64,000 nt of DNA. It comes from Pseudomonas sp. RSB 5.4 (lineage in GTDB: Bacteria; Pseudomonadota; Gammaproteobacteria; Pseudomonadales; Pseudomonadaceae). The notes under the pieces were generated by a model, which had not been told where the DNA came from, did no database searches, and worked only from the letters and a program-made list of their open reading frames with translations. How positions within the stretch are numbered: the stretch's first letter is position 1; the number at the start of each line of letters is the position of its first letter. The stretch covers positions 6,014,501-6,078,500 of the forward strand of contig NZ_CP146986.1 of assembly GCF_037126175.1 (NCBI RefSeq). The letters are read 5' to 3'. Positions 45,627 through 54,218 of the stretch are shown here, piece by piece. The translations under genes and the position numbers were made by a program.

Positions 45627-46793
45627 TCAGTGGGTAGCAGGGGCCAGGCCGGCATCGCCGTTCTGACGGAAAGTGATCAGGGTCACCAGCAGCGCGAGCA
45701 CGGCCAGCGCGGCGGCGGCCAGGGGCACGCTGGTCAGGCCGAAACCGTGGGCGATGACGCTGCCGCCGACCCAGGCGCCCAGGGCGTTGCCGATGTTGAA
45801 AGCGCCGATGTTCAGGGTCGACACCAGGTTCGGTGCGGCCTTGCCGAAGGTCACCACGTTGACTTGCAGCGCCGGGACGGCGGCAAAGGAGGCGGTGGCC
45901 CAGAGGAACAGAGTGATTTCCGTCGGGATCAGCGCCACGCTGGTCCAGCTCAACACGGTGGAGACCACCGCCATCGCCACGAACACGCCGATCAGGGTCG
46001 CGCCGAGACGCTTGTCCGCCAGTTTGCCGCCGATGATGTTGCCCACCGTCAGACCGAGGCCGATCAGCAGCAGGGTCCAGGTCACGCCTTTGGGCGAGAC
46101 GCCGGTGACATCGCCGAGCAGCGGCGCGACGTAGGTGAAGAGGGTGAACATCGACGCGGCGAACAGCGCGGTCATGCTCAACGACAGCCAGATGCCGGCG
46201 CCTTTCAGGGCGGCGAGTTCGGCGCGCATGTCGAGTTTTTCTTCGTCACGCTTGGCCGGCAGGAAGCGGATCAGACCGATCAGTGCCACAACACCAATCA
46301 CGGTCACCGCCCAGAACGTCGAACGCCAGCCGGCTTCCTGACCCAGTGCCGTGCCCAGCGGTACACCGAGGACGTTGGCCAGGGTCAGGCCGGTGAACAT
46401 CAGCGCCACGGCGGATGCGCGTTTGTTCGGCGCTACAAGTCCGGCAGCTACCACAGAACCGATACCGAAGAACGCACCGTGGCACAGCGCGGTGACGACA
46501 CGGGCGAACATCAGCACGTTGTAGTCACTGGCGATGGCGCACAGCAGGTTACCGACGATGAAAATGCCCATCAGCGCTACCAGTGCGGCCTTGCGCGGCA
46601 GTCTGGCGGTGGCCAGTGCCATGAACGGCGCGCCGATGGCCACGCCCAGGGCGTAACCGGTCACCAGCCAGCCGGCGCCCGGGATCGACACACCGAGGTC
46701 AGCCGCCACATCGGGCAGCAGGCCCATGATGACGAACTCGGTGGTACCGATGGCGAAGGCGCTCAAGGCCAGGATGAGTAGCGAGAGGGGCAT
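45627..46793 (-). CDS. DHA1-type MFS efflux transporter (PyeM-like)
   Basis: This 388-residue transporter has 12 helices. It opens MPLSLLILALSAFAIGTTEF and has GWLVTGYALGVAIGAPFMAL. The AraJ/YdhP-like family exports sugars or drugs. It lies between the ArsR regulator (5 nt gap) and xenB. The same gene order occurs in P. aeruginosa as pyeR-pyeM-xenB. Its substrate is unknown. The ATG at 46793 follows a weak upstream site; longer frames run into the regulator gene. Confidence 0.88.
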   Translation of the reverse strand: MPLSLLILALSAFAIGTTEFVIMGLLPDVAADLGVSIPGAGWLVTGYALGVAIGAPFMALATARLPRKAALVALMGIFIVGNLLCAIASDYNVLMFARVVTALCHGAFFGIGSVVAAGLVAPNKRASAVALMFTGLTLANVLGVPLGTALGQEAGWRSTFWAVTVIGVVALIGLIRFLPAKRDEEKLDMRAELAALKGAGIWLSLSMTALFAASMFTLFTYVAPLLGDVTGVSPKGVTWTLLLIGLGLTVGNIIGGKLADKRLGATLIGVFVAMAVVSTVLSWTSVALIPTEITLFLWATASFAAVPALQVNVVTFGKAAPNLVSTLNIGAFNIGNALGAWVGGSVIAHGFGLTSVPLAAAALAVLALLVTLITFRQNGDAGLAPATH

Positions 46794-46798
46794 TTGAA

Positions 46799-47119
46799 TC
46801 AATTCCTTGTGGGAGCGCTGAGCTCTTTGACGATGGCGTCGAGGAACGCCTGGATCACGTCCTCGTTGCGTTTGAAGAAGTGCCACTGGCCGGCTTTCTG
46901 GCTGCTGATCAGACCTGCGCGTTGCAGGGTCGCCAGATGGGCAGAGACGGTCGACTGCGACAGGCCGCAGCGTTGATCGATCTGCCCGGCGCAGATGCCG
47001 TACTCGTGGTTGTGAATCTGCTCAGGAAACTGGGCTTTGGGGTCTTTCAGCCAGATGAGAATGTCTCGCCGTACTGGGTGTGCCAGGGCTTTTATTATTT
47101 CGTCGAGGTCGAGGTTCAT
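46799..47119 (-). CDS. ArsR-family regulator (PyeR-like)
   Basis: This 106-residue winged-helix protein opens MNLDLDEIIKALAHPVRRDI and has the helix-turn-helix CGLSQSTVSAHLATLQRAGL. The arsenic-type CxC sensor is absent, though a cysteine pair (ICAGQIDQRCG) lies just before the recognition helix and could be redox-active. It heads the MFS-xenB operon. Palindromes upstream fit an autoregulatory operator. Synteny suggests PyeR. Confidence 0.9.
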   Translation of the reverse strand: MNLDLDEIIKALAHPVRRDILIWLKDPKAQFPEQIHNHEYGICAGQIDQRCGLSQSTVSAHLATLQRAGLISSQKAGQWHFFKRNEDVIQAFLDAIVKELSAPTRN

Positions 47120-47144
47120 GGCTTTATGCTCGTGATGTGTAGCG

Positions 47145-47245
47145 CTATATCGCGATGAGGCGAACTTTAAATCGGTATTTCGCGATATACCAATATGAAT
47201 TTGGTCTGACGACCGCATAAATCGGTATATCGGGTTATAACGATA
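47145..47245. promoter_or_regulatory. Repeated palindromes upstream of the ArsR gene
   Basis: Three related AT/CG elements occur within 100 nt: CTATATCGCGAT near 47145-47156, the near-perfect 18-bp palindrome GGTATTTCGCGATATACC at 47174-47191, and CGGTATATCGGGTTATAACG starting at 47223. The shared core GGTAT-N8-ATACC fits an ArsR-family operator, probably controlling this gene and perhaps the divergent phosphodiesterase. Confidence 0.65.
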
Positions 47246-47288
47246 TGTGTGCTGTAACGATGAAAGCGTGCAGTGCTAAGCTGCGCCC

Positions 47289-47867
47289 ATGAACTATCTC
47301 GCACATTTACACCTCGGGGGCCAGCGCCCCGAGCAATTACTTGGCAGCCTGTATGGCGATTTCGTCAAAGGACGGCTGCAGGGGCAGTTTGCTCCGCAGA
47401 TCGAAGCGGCGATTCAGCTGCACCGGCGAATCGATGTGTTCACCGATCGCCACCCTTTGGTGGACATCGCCCTCGGACGTTTCTCCGAGACCCGGCGGCG
47501 TTATGCCGGGATTGTCCTCGATGTGTTTTTCGACCATTGCCTGGCGCGCGATTGGACGCTGTACGCCGATCAGCCGCTGGAACATTTCACCCGCGATGTT
47601 TACCGGGTGTTGTCGAATGAACGGCAATTGCCAGAACGCCTGGCGAAAATCGCCCCGCACATGGTTGCCAATGATTGGCTGGGTTCGTATCAAGAGTTTG
47701 AAGTGTTGGAGCAGGTGCTGCGTGGCATCTCGCGGCGTCTGACCCGGCCTGAGGAGCTGGCGGGGGCGATGCAGGAGTTGCGGCGGTTGTATGAGCCGCT
47801 GAGTGAGGATTTCCGCTTGTTCTATCCGCAGCTTCAGGATTTTGCACAACACTCGGCAACACCGTAG
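47289..47867 (+). CDS. Acyl-carrier-protein phosphodiesterase (AcpH-like)
   Basis: This 192-residue member of the HD-like AcpH family opens MNYLAHLHLGGQRPEQLLGS with LYGDFVKGR. The conserved histidine/aspartate blocks are IQLHRRIDVFTDRHP and VFFDHCLARDW. It removes the 4'-phosphopantetheine group from ACP. It is a single gene, divergent from the ArsR operon and followed by a REPIN. Confidence 0.9.
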   Translation: MNYLAHLHLGGQRPEQLLGSLYGDFVKGRLQGQFAPQIEAAIQLHRRIDVFTDRHPLVDIALGRFSETRRRYAGIVLDVFFDHCLARDWTLYADQPLEHFTRDVYRVLSNERQLPERLAKIAPHMVANDWLGSYQEFEVLEQVLRGISRRLTRPEELAGAMQELRRLYEPLSEDFRLFYPQLQDFAQHSATP

Positions 47868-47873
47868 ACCCCT

Positions 47874-47961
47874 GTGGGAGCGGGCTTGCTCGCGAATGCG
47901 GTGGATCATCCTTCAAAAATGGTGAATGACACACCGCCTTCGCGAGCAAGCCCGCTCCCAC
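47874..47961. repeat. REPIN, outward type, 88 bp
   Basis: Inverted REP arms between the convergent acpH and olsA genes, of the fixed-length outward class. Confidence 0.92.
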
Positions 47962-47977
47962 AGGGGGGATCTGTGTT

Positions 47978-48772
47978 TCAGGCGGCGATCAATTCGCCGG
48001 CGCGACGCGGTTCGGCAGGTTTGGCCACCTCACCAAACAACGCCTTCTGCACCGCCTGCTGTGCTTCGAACGCCAGTGCTGCACGCTCGCGACCCACGCA
48101 GGCAATCGGCTTGAGCACATGAATCTCGACATCGCCGCAGTCGTTGCTGAACAGACGCATCAGGTGCGACAGCAAATCATCGTCGCCAATGAACGGTGCC
48201 AGCGTGTCGATTTCGCCATCGCGCAGATAACGGATCGCCACCGGCTGCAGCATCACCTCCGAATCAATCGCCGCTGACAGCAGGCGACCATGAAAGGTGC
48301 GCAGCGAACGGCCATCGGTGGTGGTGCCTTCCGGGAACATCAGCAGCGGATGTTGCGTTTGCAGGTGACGGGTCATCTGTTTGCGGATCAACTGGCTGTC
48401 GCCCGAGCCGCGACGGATGAACAGACTACCGGCCTTCGCCGCCAGCCAACCGGCCACCGGCCAGGTGCGCACCTCGGCCTTGGACAGAAACGACAGCGGC
48501 GTGAGCATGCCCAGCAGCGGAATGTCAGTCCATGACACATGATTGCTGACCCACAGCATCGGCTGCTTCGGCAACTCGCCGTGCACGGTTACGCGAAAGG
48601 GCAGGGCATGGCTCAGACGCGCCATGAAAAACCGCGACCAGCGCTGCCGACGTTGCATCGAGTGCGCCAGGCCCAGACGTTCGAACATCCCGAAGACGCT
48701 GGCCATGGTCAAGCCCAGCGCCACCACCAGCAGCACCCGCGCGATTCGCGCGTACACGCGCAACCGGCTCAT
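47978..48772 (-). CDS. olsA: OlsA, lyso-ornithine lipid O-acyltransferase
   Basis: This 264-residue PlsC-family acyltransferase has an N-terminal membrane helix (RVYARIARVLLVVALGL). The catalytic H-x4-D is NHVSWTD (H78, D83). FPEGTT (146-151) is the acceptor-binding motif. It adds the second acyl chain to lyso-ornithine lipid. The start overlaps the olsB stop by one base (TGA/ATGA), showing coupling. A longer frame into olsB is an artefact. Confidence 0.92.
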   Translation of the reverse strand: MSRLRVYARIARVLLVVALGLTMASVFGMFERLGLAHSMQRRQRWSRFFMARLSHALPFRVTVHGELPKQPMLWVSNHVSWTDIPLLGMLTPLSFLSKAEVRTWPVAGWLAAKAGSLFIRRGSGDSQLIRKQMTRHLQTQHPLLMFPEGTTTDGRSLRTFHGRLLSAAIDSEVMLQPVAIRYLRDGEIDTLAPFIGDDDLLSHLMRLFSNDCGDVEIHVLKPIACVGRERAALAFEAQQAVQKALFGEVAKPAEPRRAGELIAA

Positions 48773-49527
48773 CACACGGCCGCCTTGAAGTGCTTGGCGT
48801 AGCGCGGGCAGAGTTCGTCGCGCTTGAGCAGGATGAACACGTCGGCGACCTGGAAATCTTCGTCCCAGCACGGCTCGCCGCAGATCTTCGCACCCAGGCG
48901 CATGTAGGCCTTGAGCAGCGGCGGCATCTCGGCGATCACGTTCGACGGGATATCCAGCGACGGCAGCGGATTCTTCGGTTCGGCGCGCAAGTGTTCGGTG
49001 CACAGATAACGTTCGCGCAGACGCTGCATGATCGCGTGGGCCTGCACGCCGCCGTCCTGCATCGGAATGCTCGCGCAACCCATCAGGTAGCTGTAGCCGC
49101 CCTGATTCAACACTTCGGCCAGTTCACCCCAGAGCACGGCGATGGTGCCGCCGTTGCGGTAGGCCGGGTCGACGCAGGTGCGGCCGATTTCGAGGATCGG
49201 CCCTTGCAGATGGGCGAGGCCATGCAGGCTGAATTCTTCTTCGCTGTAAAAACGGCCCAGACTGCTGGCAGCGGTGTGATCGAGCAGACGGGTAGTCGCC
49301 ACCAGACGCCCGGTGTTCAGGTCACGCACGCCGATGTGGCTGCAGTGAACATCATAGTCATCCATGTCCAGACCCAGCTCCGCGCCTTTCAGCTTGGCGT
49401 TGAACTCGCCGCTGAACACGTTGAAGCGCAGGGCCTGGGCTTGCTGCAAGGCCTCGGCGCCGATCAGGCGTTCGGCTTGCAGGCGGCGTTCATTGCCGGT
49501 GTCGCTGATGCGGGCGATCTGAGTCAT
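48772..49527 (-). CDS. olsB: OlsB, L-ornithine N-acyltransferase
   Basis: This 251-residue GNAT-fold protein has [20 protein letters not shown] and [20 protein letters not shown], with [20 protein letters not shown] in the acyl-donor site. It transfers a 3-hydroxyacyl group from ACP to ornithine, the first step of ornithine lipid synthesis. In P. aeruginosa olsBA are induced by phosphate limitation. I could not see a clear Pho box before this copy. Confidence 0.93.
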   Translation of the reverse strand: MTQIARISDTGNERRLQAERLIGAEALQQAQALRFNVFSGEFNAKLKGAELGLDMDDYDVHCSHIGVRDLNTGRLVATTRLLDHTAASSLGRFYSEEEFSLHGLAHLQGPILEIGRTCVDPAYRNGGTIAVLWGELAEVLNQGGYSYLMGCASIPMQDGGVQAHAIMQRLRERYLCTEHLRAEPKNPLPSLDIPSNVIAEMPPLLKAYMRLGAKICGEPCWDEDFQVADVFILLKRDELCPRYAKHFKAAV

Positions 49528-49680
49528 TGGAATCTCCGTACGGGCCTTGAACCCGTCGTGGGTTGCAGCCGATCGACTTTCTTTATGCAGCCATGTTGTG
49601 CAAAGTCAGGCTATGTAGCCCCGGTGTCATCGCCATGAACGTTTGGTGATGCTTGTATGACAGCCCACAAGGAGCCTCTT

Positions 49681-50559
49681 ATGCCCTGGCCAACCCTGCT
49701 CGAAAGTCGTGAACGCCTGCCCGCCGTCGCAGATCTGGCGGAAGGTTTCGCCACGTTGTTGCATCAACTGGGCAGCGTCACGCCGTTTGAACTGGCGGTG
49801 GCCGGAGGGCGGCGGATGGCGACGCCGGGGTTGGCGTTTCTGGTGGGGTATCAGGCGGCATTGCGCATGCTCTGGCCGAGCGCACCGCCGAGTCTTGGCG
49901 CGTTGTGTGCGACCGAACAGCGCAGCTTGCGCCCGGCGGACATGCAAACGCGCCTGACGGATTTGCGCCTCAACGGACAAAAGGATTTCGTCACCGCAGG
50001 GGATGCGGCGGATTGGCTATTGATCGCCGCGCGCAGTGAAGAGCCCGGTGAAAAACCGCGCCTGAGTCTGGCGGTGGTCTATCCCGGCGAACCCGGCGTG
50101 CGCGTGGAAAAACTCCCGGCGCTGCCGCTGATGCCGGACATCAGTCACGGTCGTCTGCATCTGGACGGCGCCTTGTGCGAGTTGCTCGCGGGGGACGGCT
50201 GGGATGCTTATGTGAAGCCGTTCCGCACTCTGGAGGATGTTTACGTGCTGAGCGCGATGACCGCGTGGCTGTATGGCGTCGGTCAGGACAGCGGCTGGTC
50301 GCAGCCGCTGCTGTTGCGCTTGCTGGCGTTGCTGGGCGGGTGTGCGGAAGCGAGTCGCCAGCCGCCGAACAACCCGGCCGGGCACGTGCTGTTGGGTGGG
50401 TTGTTTGCGCAGTTCGATGCGTTCAAACCCGAGATCGACCGGGCGTTGGCCGAGGGTAATCCGGAGTGGGCGTTGATGTGGCAGCGTGATCAGTCGGTGA
50501 TGCAGTTGGCGGCGGGCGCGCGGGCCAAGCGCTTGGCCAAGGCTTTGGCGGTGGGCTGA
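49681..50559 (+). CDS. Acyl-CoA dehydrogenase-like protein, reduced
   Basis: This 292-residue protein has an acyl-CoA-dehydrogenase middle-domain segment, LNGQKDFVTAGDAADWLLIA, and a helical N- and C-terminal part. Full acyl-CoA dehydrogenases have about 380 residues. This one lacks the usual FAD-contacting TxxxGxDx segments and a recognisable catalytic glutamate region. It may be a degenerate or specialised member. The ATG at 49681 follows AAGGAG at 7 nt; another ATG at 49657 has no such site. Confidence 0.65.
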   Translation: MPWPTLLESRERLPAVADLAEGFATLLHQLGSVTPFELAVAGGRRMATPGLAFLVGYQAALRMLWPSAPPSLGALCATEQRSLRPADMQTRLTDLRLNGQKDFVTAGDAADWLLIAARSEEPGEKPRLSLAVVYPGEPGVRVEKLPALPLMPDISHGRLHLDGALCELLAGDGWDAYVKPFRTLEDVYVLSAMTAWLYGVGQDSGWSQPLLLRLLALLGGCAEASRQPPNNPAGHVLLGGLFAQFDAFKPEIDRALAEGNPEWALMWQRDQSVMQLAAGARAKRLAKALAVG

Positions 50560-50567
50560 CGGGCCCC

Positions 50568-50652
50568 TTCGCGAGCAAGCCCGCTCCCACAGGTTGACCG
50601 AGTTCCTTCAGCAGGAATGCGATCAAATTGTGGGAGCGGGCTTGCTCGCGAA
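50568..50652. repeat. REPIN, inward type, 85 bp
   Basis: Inverted REP arms between two plus-strand genes. Its spacer is longer than those of the other inward copies. Confidence 0.9.
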
Positions 50653-50727
50653 AGCGGCCGCAAAATCACCACACCCCTGTCATAAACCCCGACTACCCTC
50701 AGCAGGTTCTCCCCCAGAGCCCTCACC

Positions 50728-51807
50728 ATGTACAAAGGTCTGTCCCTGTTTCTGCTGCTGATCAGCTTCACGGTTCAGGCCGGGCAATGGCCCGATGAAC
50801 AATGGCCGACTGGCGCAAAAATCAGCGGCGCAGCGGTCGAGGCATTGGAAACTTACGCCTTCCCGCCTCGCGACGACACCACCCGCCAAGGCATCCGCAC
50901 CGACGCCTTGCTGATCATCCGCGACGGTCAGTTGATCTACGAACGCTACGCCGGCCCGACCCGTGCCGAGACCCCGCACCTGACCTGGTCGATCAGCAAA
51001 AGCCTGATGGCCACGGTGCTTGGCGTGGCGTATGGCGAAGGGCTGTTCAAACTGGATGATCCGGTCTCGACGTTTTATCCGGCGCTGGAAAAACACCCGG
51101 CGATCAGCGTGGCGGATCTGCTGCATTGGGCTTCCGGGCTGGACTGGCAGGAAGACTACGAGTACGCGCCGCTGAAATCCTCGGTGGTAGCGATGCTCTA
51201 CACCCGTGGGCACCGCGACATGCCAGGGTTCACCGCCGATCACGACGCCTACGCGCCGCCGGGGCAGGCGTTCCGTTACTCCAGTGGCGACAGCAATCTG
51301 TTGGCCGCTGCGTTGAAAGCCATGGTTGGCCCCCAGCGTTATCCCGACTATCCGTGGTCGGCGCTGTTCGAGCCGCTGGGCATCCGCCATGCCGTGTGGG
51401 AAACCGATGCCGGCGGCACGTTTGTCGCCTCTTCTTACGCGTATCTCACGGCGCGGGATCTGGCGCGGGTTGGCCTGTTGATGCAGCGCGATGGACGTTG
51501 GGGTGACCGGCAATTGCTGCCCCAGGATTGGGTCGCCTTCAACCGCACTCCCTTCGCCGGCTACAAGGCGCATCAGGACGAAGCGGTGCCCGGCGGCCAA
51601 TGGTGGCTCAATCGCCCGGTGGATGCTGCCGCCGCGCCGTGGCCCGACGCGCCGCCCGACACCTTCGCCGCCCTTGGGCATTGGGGGCAGGCACTGTATG
51701 TGATCCCCAGCGAGAAACTGGTGATCGTGCGTTACGCCGATGATCGCGACGGCAGCTATCGCCACAACGAACTGCTCAGGCGCGTGCTCAAGTCGGTGCA
51801 GCCATGA
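50728..51807 (+). CDS. Class C beta-lactamase-like serine hydrolase
   Basis: This 359-residue secreted protein has a signal peptide (LSLFLLLISFTVQAG). The SxxK motif is S88-ISK (TWSISKS), the Tyr motif is YSS at 184-186, and GHWGQ replaces the KTG box. This pattern fits class C-like esterases and 6-aminohexanoate-dimer hydrolases more than true beta-lactamases. The substrate is unknown. Its last 4 nt overlap the next gene. Confidence 0.85.
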   Translation: MYKGLSLFLLLISFTVQAGQWPDEQWPTGAKISGAAVEALETYAFPPRDDTTRQGIRTDALLIIRDGQLIYERYAGPTRAETPHLTWSISKSLMATVLGVAYGEGLFKLDDPVSTFYPALEKHPAISVADLLHWASGLDWQEDYEYAPLKSSVVAMLYTRGHRDMPGFTADHDAYAPPGQAFRYSSGDSNLLAAALKAMVGPQRYPDYPWSALFEPLGIRHAVWETDAGGTFVASSYAYLTARDLARVGLLMQRDGRWGDRQLLPQDWVAFNRTPFAGYKAHQDEAVPGGQWWLNRPVDAAAAPWPDAPPDTFAALGHWGQALYVIPSEKLVIVRYADDRDGSYRHNELLRRVLKSVQP

Positions 51808-52109
51808 AGCTGTTGAAACGGGCGCTGCTGCTGGTGCTGATCGTGCTCCTCTGCTGGATCTGGCTCGAGCGGGACAACCTGTGGGCCTTCCCCGATATCA
51901 TCAGCGCGTACACCGCCAAGGAATATTGTTCGTGTCGTTATGTGATGAACAACGACGCCGAATATTGCCGCGGCTATGTGAAACAGTGGCTGCCGACCAG
52001 CCGCTTTACCGATGACAGCGCGAGCAAAACCATCACCGTCAGCGGCATGGGCCGCAGCAACCGTGCGCAGTGGTTGAGCGAACGGCAGGGCTGCCGCCTC
52101 AATCCCTGA
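51804..52109 (+). CDS. Small membrane-anchored hypothetical protein
   Basis: This 101-residue protein has an N-terminal membrane helix (LLKRALLLVLIVLLCWIWLE). The periplasmic part has four cysteines (EYCSCRYVMNNDAEYC; QGCRLNP). It overlaps the hydrolase gene by 4 nt, so the two are translationally coupled and probably act together. The role is unknown. Confidence 0.75.
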   Translation: MKLLKRALLLVLIVLLCWIWLERDNLWAFPDIISAYTAKEYCSCRYVMNNDAEYCRGYVKQWLPTSRFTDDSASKTITVSGMGRSNRAQWLSERQGCRLNP

Positions 52110-52141
52110 AATCCTCGATCCTTCAGTCAATGAACAACCCT

Positions 52142-52229
52142 GTGGGAGCGGGCTTGCTCGCGAATACGGTGTGCCATTCAGCATTTGTGTTGACTGATTC
52201 ACCGCCTTCGCGAGCAAGCCCGCTCCCAC
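52142..52229. repeat. REPIN, outward type, 88 bp
   Basis: Inverted REP arms between the small membrane protein gene and yceI, again 88 bp long. Confidence 0.92.
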
Positions 52230-52327
52230 AGGGATTTTCACCAATCGATGGATTTGCGGTGATCAGTTTGCAATAACGGCGTGGGCGGTTAAGGTTCGTG
52301 CAGGTTTATCGCCCCCACGAGTATTCA

Positions 52328-52918
52328 ATGTTCAACCGCTCCCTCTATAAAGCCTTCGCCAGTCTGCTGCTGGCCGCCGCCGCGCTGCCGGCGCAGGCCA
52401 ACTGGTATCTGGATGGCGAGTCGTCGCGGCTATCGTTTGTCAGCACGAAAAACGCCCACATTTCCGAAGTGCAGCGCTTTCTGGTGTTGCACGGCAAGGT
52501 CGACCCCAGCGGTCGGGCCGAGGTTGAAGTCGAACTGGAGTCGATCAACAGTGGCATCCCGCTGCGCGACGAGCGCATGCGCAAGGAGCTGTTCCAGATC
52601 GAGCAATTTCCCGAAGCGACCATCAGCACCCGGATCGACCTGCGCCCGATCAACGATCTGGCCCCCGGTGCGCAGCTGGAATTACGCTTGCCGCTGACCG
52701 TCAACCTGCACGGCAAGCAACATGAATACCCGGCGGAGTTGCTGGCCACCCGTCTCGATGACCGACGTTTTCAAGTGGTGACGCTGGAGCCGCTGGTGAT
52801 CAACGCCGAGGATTTCGACCTGGTGCCGGGTTTGGAAACTCTGCGCAACCTGGCCGGTCTTTCGGCCATCAGTCTGTCGGTGCCGGTGGGTGCGGTGCTG
52901 ATTTTCACGGCGCGCTGA
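52328..52918 (+). CDS. YceI-family periplasmic protein
   Basis: This 196-residue lipocalin-like YceI protein has a signal peptide (MFNRSLYKAFASLLLAAAAL, ending PAQA). NWYLDGESSRLSFVSTKNAH is the family N terminus. YceI proteins bind polyisoprenoids or amphiphiles; some are stress- or base-induced. It is one base from the phospholipase D gene, so the pair is an operon. Confidence 0.88.
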   Translation: MFNRSLYKAFASLLLAAAALPAQANWYLDGESSRLSFVSTKNAHISEVQRFLVLHGKVDPSGRAEVEVELESINSGIPLRDERMRKELFQIEQFPEATISTRIDLRPINDLAPGAQLELRLPLTVNLHGKQHEYPAELLATRLDDRRFQVVTLEPLVINAEDFDLVPGLETLRNLAGLSAISLSVPVGAVLIFTAR

Positions 52919-52919
52919 C

Positions 52920-54077
52920 ATGCGCGGCGCGGTGTTCCCGTGGCGTGACGGCAACCGCTTCGAGCTGTTGATCGACGGCCCGCAATTCTTCCCGCGCATG
53001 CTGGTGGAGATTGCCCGCGCCGAGGAACAGGTCGAGCTGGAGTTGTATCTGGTCGAGGCGGGCGCCTGTGCCGAAGCCGTGGTGCAGGCGCTGGTGCAGG
53101 CCGCCGAGCGCGGTGTGCGGGTGCGCTGCCTGTTCGATGACTACGGCAGCCTCGCGTTTACCCTGCACCTGCGTCAGCGCCTGATTCAGGCCGGGGTCGA
53201 GTTGCGGTTCTACAATCGCCTGAGCTGGCGGCGCTGGGTCGGCAACTTCTATCGCGATCACCGCAAACTGCTGCTGGTCGACCAGCGTCTGGCGTTCGTC
53301 GGCGGCACCGGTGCGACCGATGAATTCTGGACGCCGGAGCAGGACAGCAGCGAATGGCACGAAGTGATGGTGGAAATCAGCGGCCCGCTGGTGCTCGACT
53401 GGCAGATATTGTTCGACCGCCAATGGATCGCCAACCGCCATCGCCGGGCCTGGAAACCGTCGGCCCATGTCGGCCTGCCACGCTTGCCCAAGGTGCCGGA
53501 CATGGGCGAGGGCATGGGCCGTGTGGCCTACGCCGACGCGCGCCAGCATCGCGACATTCTGCAGTCGCTGTTTCGTGCTCTGAACAGTGGGCAAAAACGC
53601 ATCTGGATGGCCACCCCGTATTTCCTGCCGACCTGGAACATTCGCCGTTCGCTGCGCAAGGCTGCTGCTCGCGGTGTCGACGTCCGGTTACTGCTGACCG
53701 GGCCGCGCACCGATCACCCGTCGGTGCGTTACGCCGGCCATCGCTACTACCCGCGCCTGCTCAAGGCCGGGGTGCAGATCTTCGAATACCAGCCGTGCTT
53801 CCTGCATCTGAAAATGGTGTTGGTGGACGAGTGGGTGAGTATCGGATCGTGCAACTTCGATCACTGGAACCTGCGCTTCAATCTGGAGGCGAATCTGGAG
53901 GCGCTGGACCCGTCGTTGACGGCAGCGGTGGTGCAGAGTTTCGAGAAGGATTTCGGTCTGAGCCAGCAGGTCAGTCTGGAGGAGTGGCAGCGCCGGCCGT
54001 TGTGGCGGCGGGTTAAGCAGAGGATCTGGGGCTGGGTGGATCGGGTGGTGGTCAACATTCTCGATCGGCGTGGATAA
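52920..54077 (+). CDS. Phospholipase D-family phosphatidyltransferase (cardiolipin synthase B-like)
   Basis: This 385-residue protein has two HKD motifs: HRKLLLVD (H114, K116, D121) and HLKMVLVD (H296, K298, D303). NFYRDHRKLL and SCNFDHWNLRFNLEANL are typical of ClsB-like synthases. It has no transmembrane anchor, also like ClsB. It probably makes cardiolipin or a related phospholipid. It follows yceI by one base. Confidence 0.88.
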   Translation: MRGAVFPWRDGNRFELLIDGPQFFPRMLVEIARAEEQVELELYLVEAGACAEAVVQALVQAAERGVRVRCLFDDYGSLAFTLHLRQRLIQAGVELRFYNRLSWRRWVGNFYRDHRKLLLVDQRLAFVGGTGATDEFWTPEQDSSEWHEVMVEISGPLVLDWQILFDRQWIANRHRRAWKPSAHVGLPRLPKVPDMGEGMGRVAYADARQHRDILQSLFRALNSGQKRIWMATPYFLPTWNIRRSLRKAAARGVDVRLLLTGPRTDHPSVRYAGHRYYPRLLKAGVQIFEYQPCFLHLKMVLVDEWVSIGSCNFDHWNLRFNLEANLEALDPSLTAAVVQSFEKDFGLSQQVSLEEWQRRPLWRRVKQRIWGWVDRVVVNILDRRG

Positions 54078-54107
54078 CGCCAATTTCGAAAATTACGGAA
54101 ATCTAAT

Positions 54108-54194
54108 GTGGGAGGGGGCTTGCTCCCGAAGGCGGAGCGTCATTCAGCATATAGGTAGCTGATACACCGCCTTCGGGAGCAAGCCCCCTCCCAC
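54108..54194. repeat. REPIN variant (GGGGGCTTGCTCCC), outward type, 87 bp
   Basis: Both arms carry the changed core GTGGGAGGGGGCTTGCTCCC with matching changes in the inverted arm, so stem pairing is kept. The layout and length are the same as the outward REPINs. Confidence 0.9.
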
Positions 54195-54218
54195 AGGGTT
54201 TATGTGTTGCCTGAAAAA

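Noticed and set aside
49528..49680. Pho box upstream of olsBA
   Set aside because: No direct repeat of the CTGTCAT type is visible, although phosphate control is known for olsBA in P. aeruginosa.
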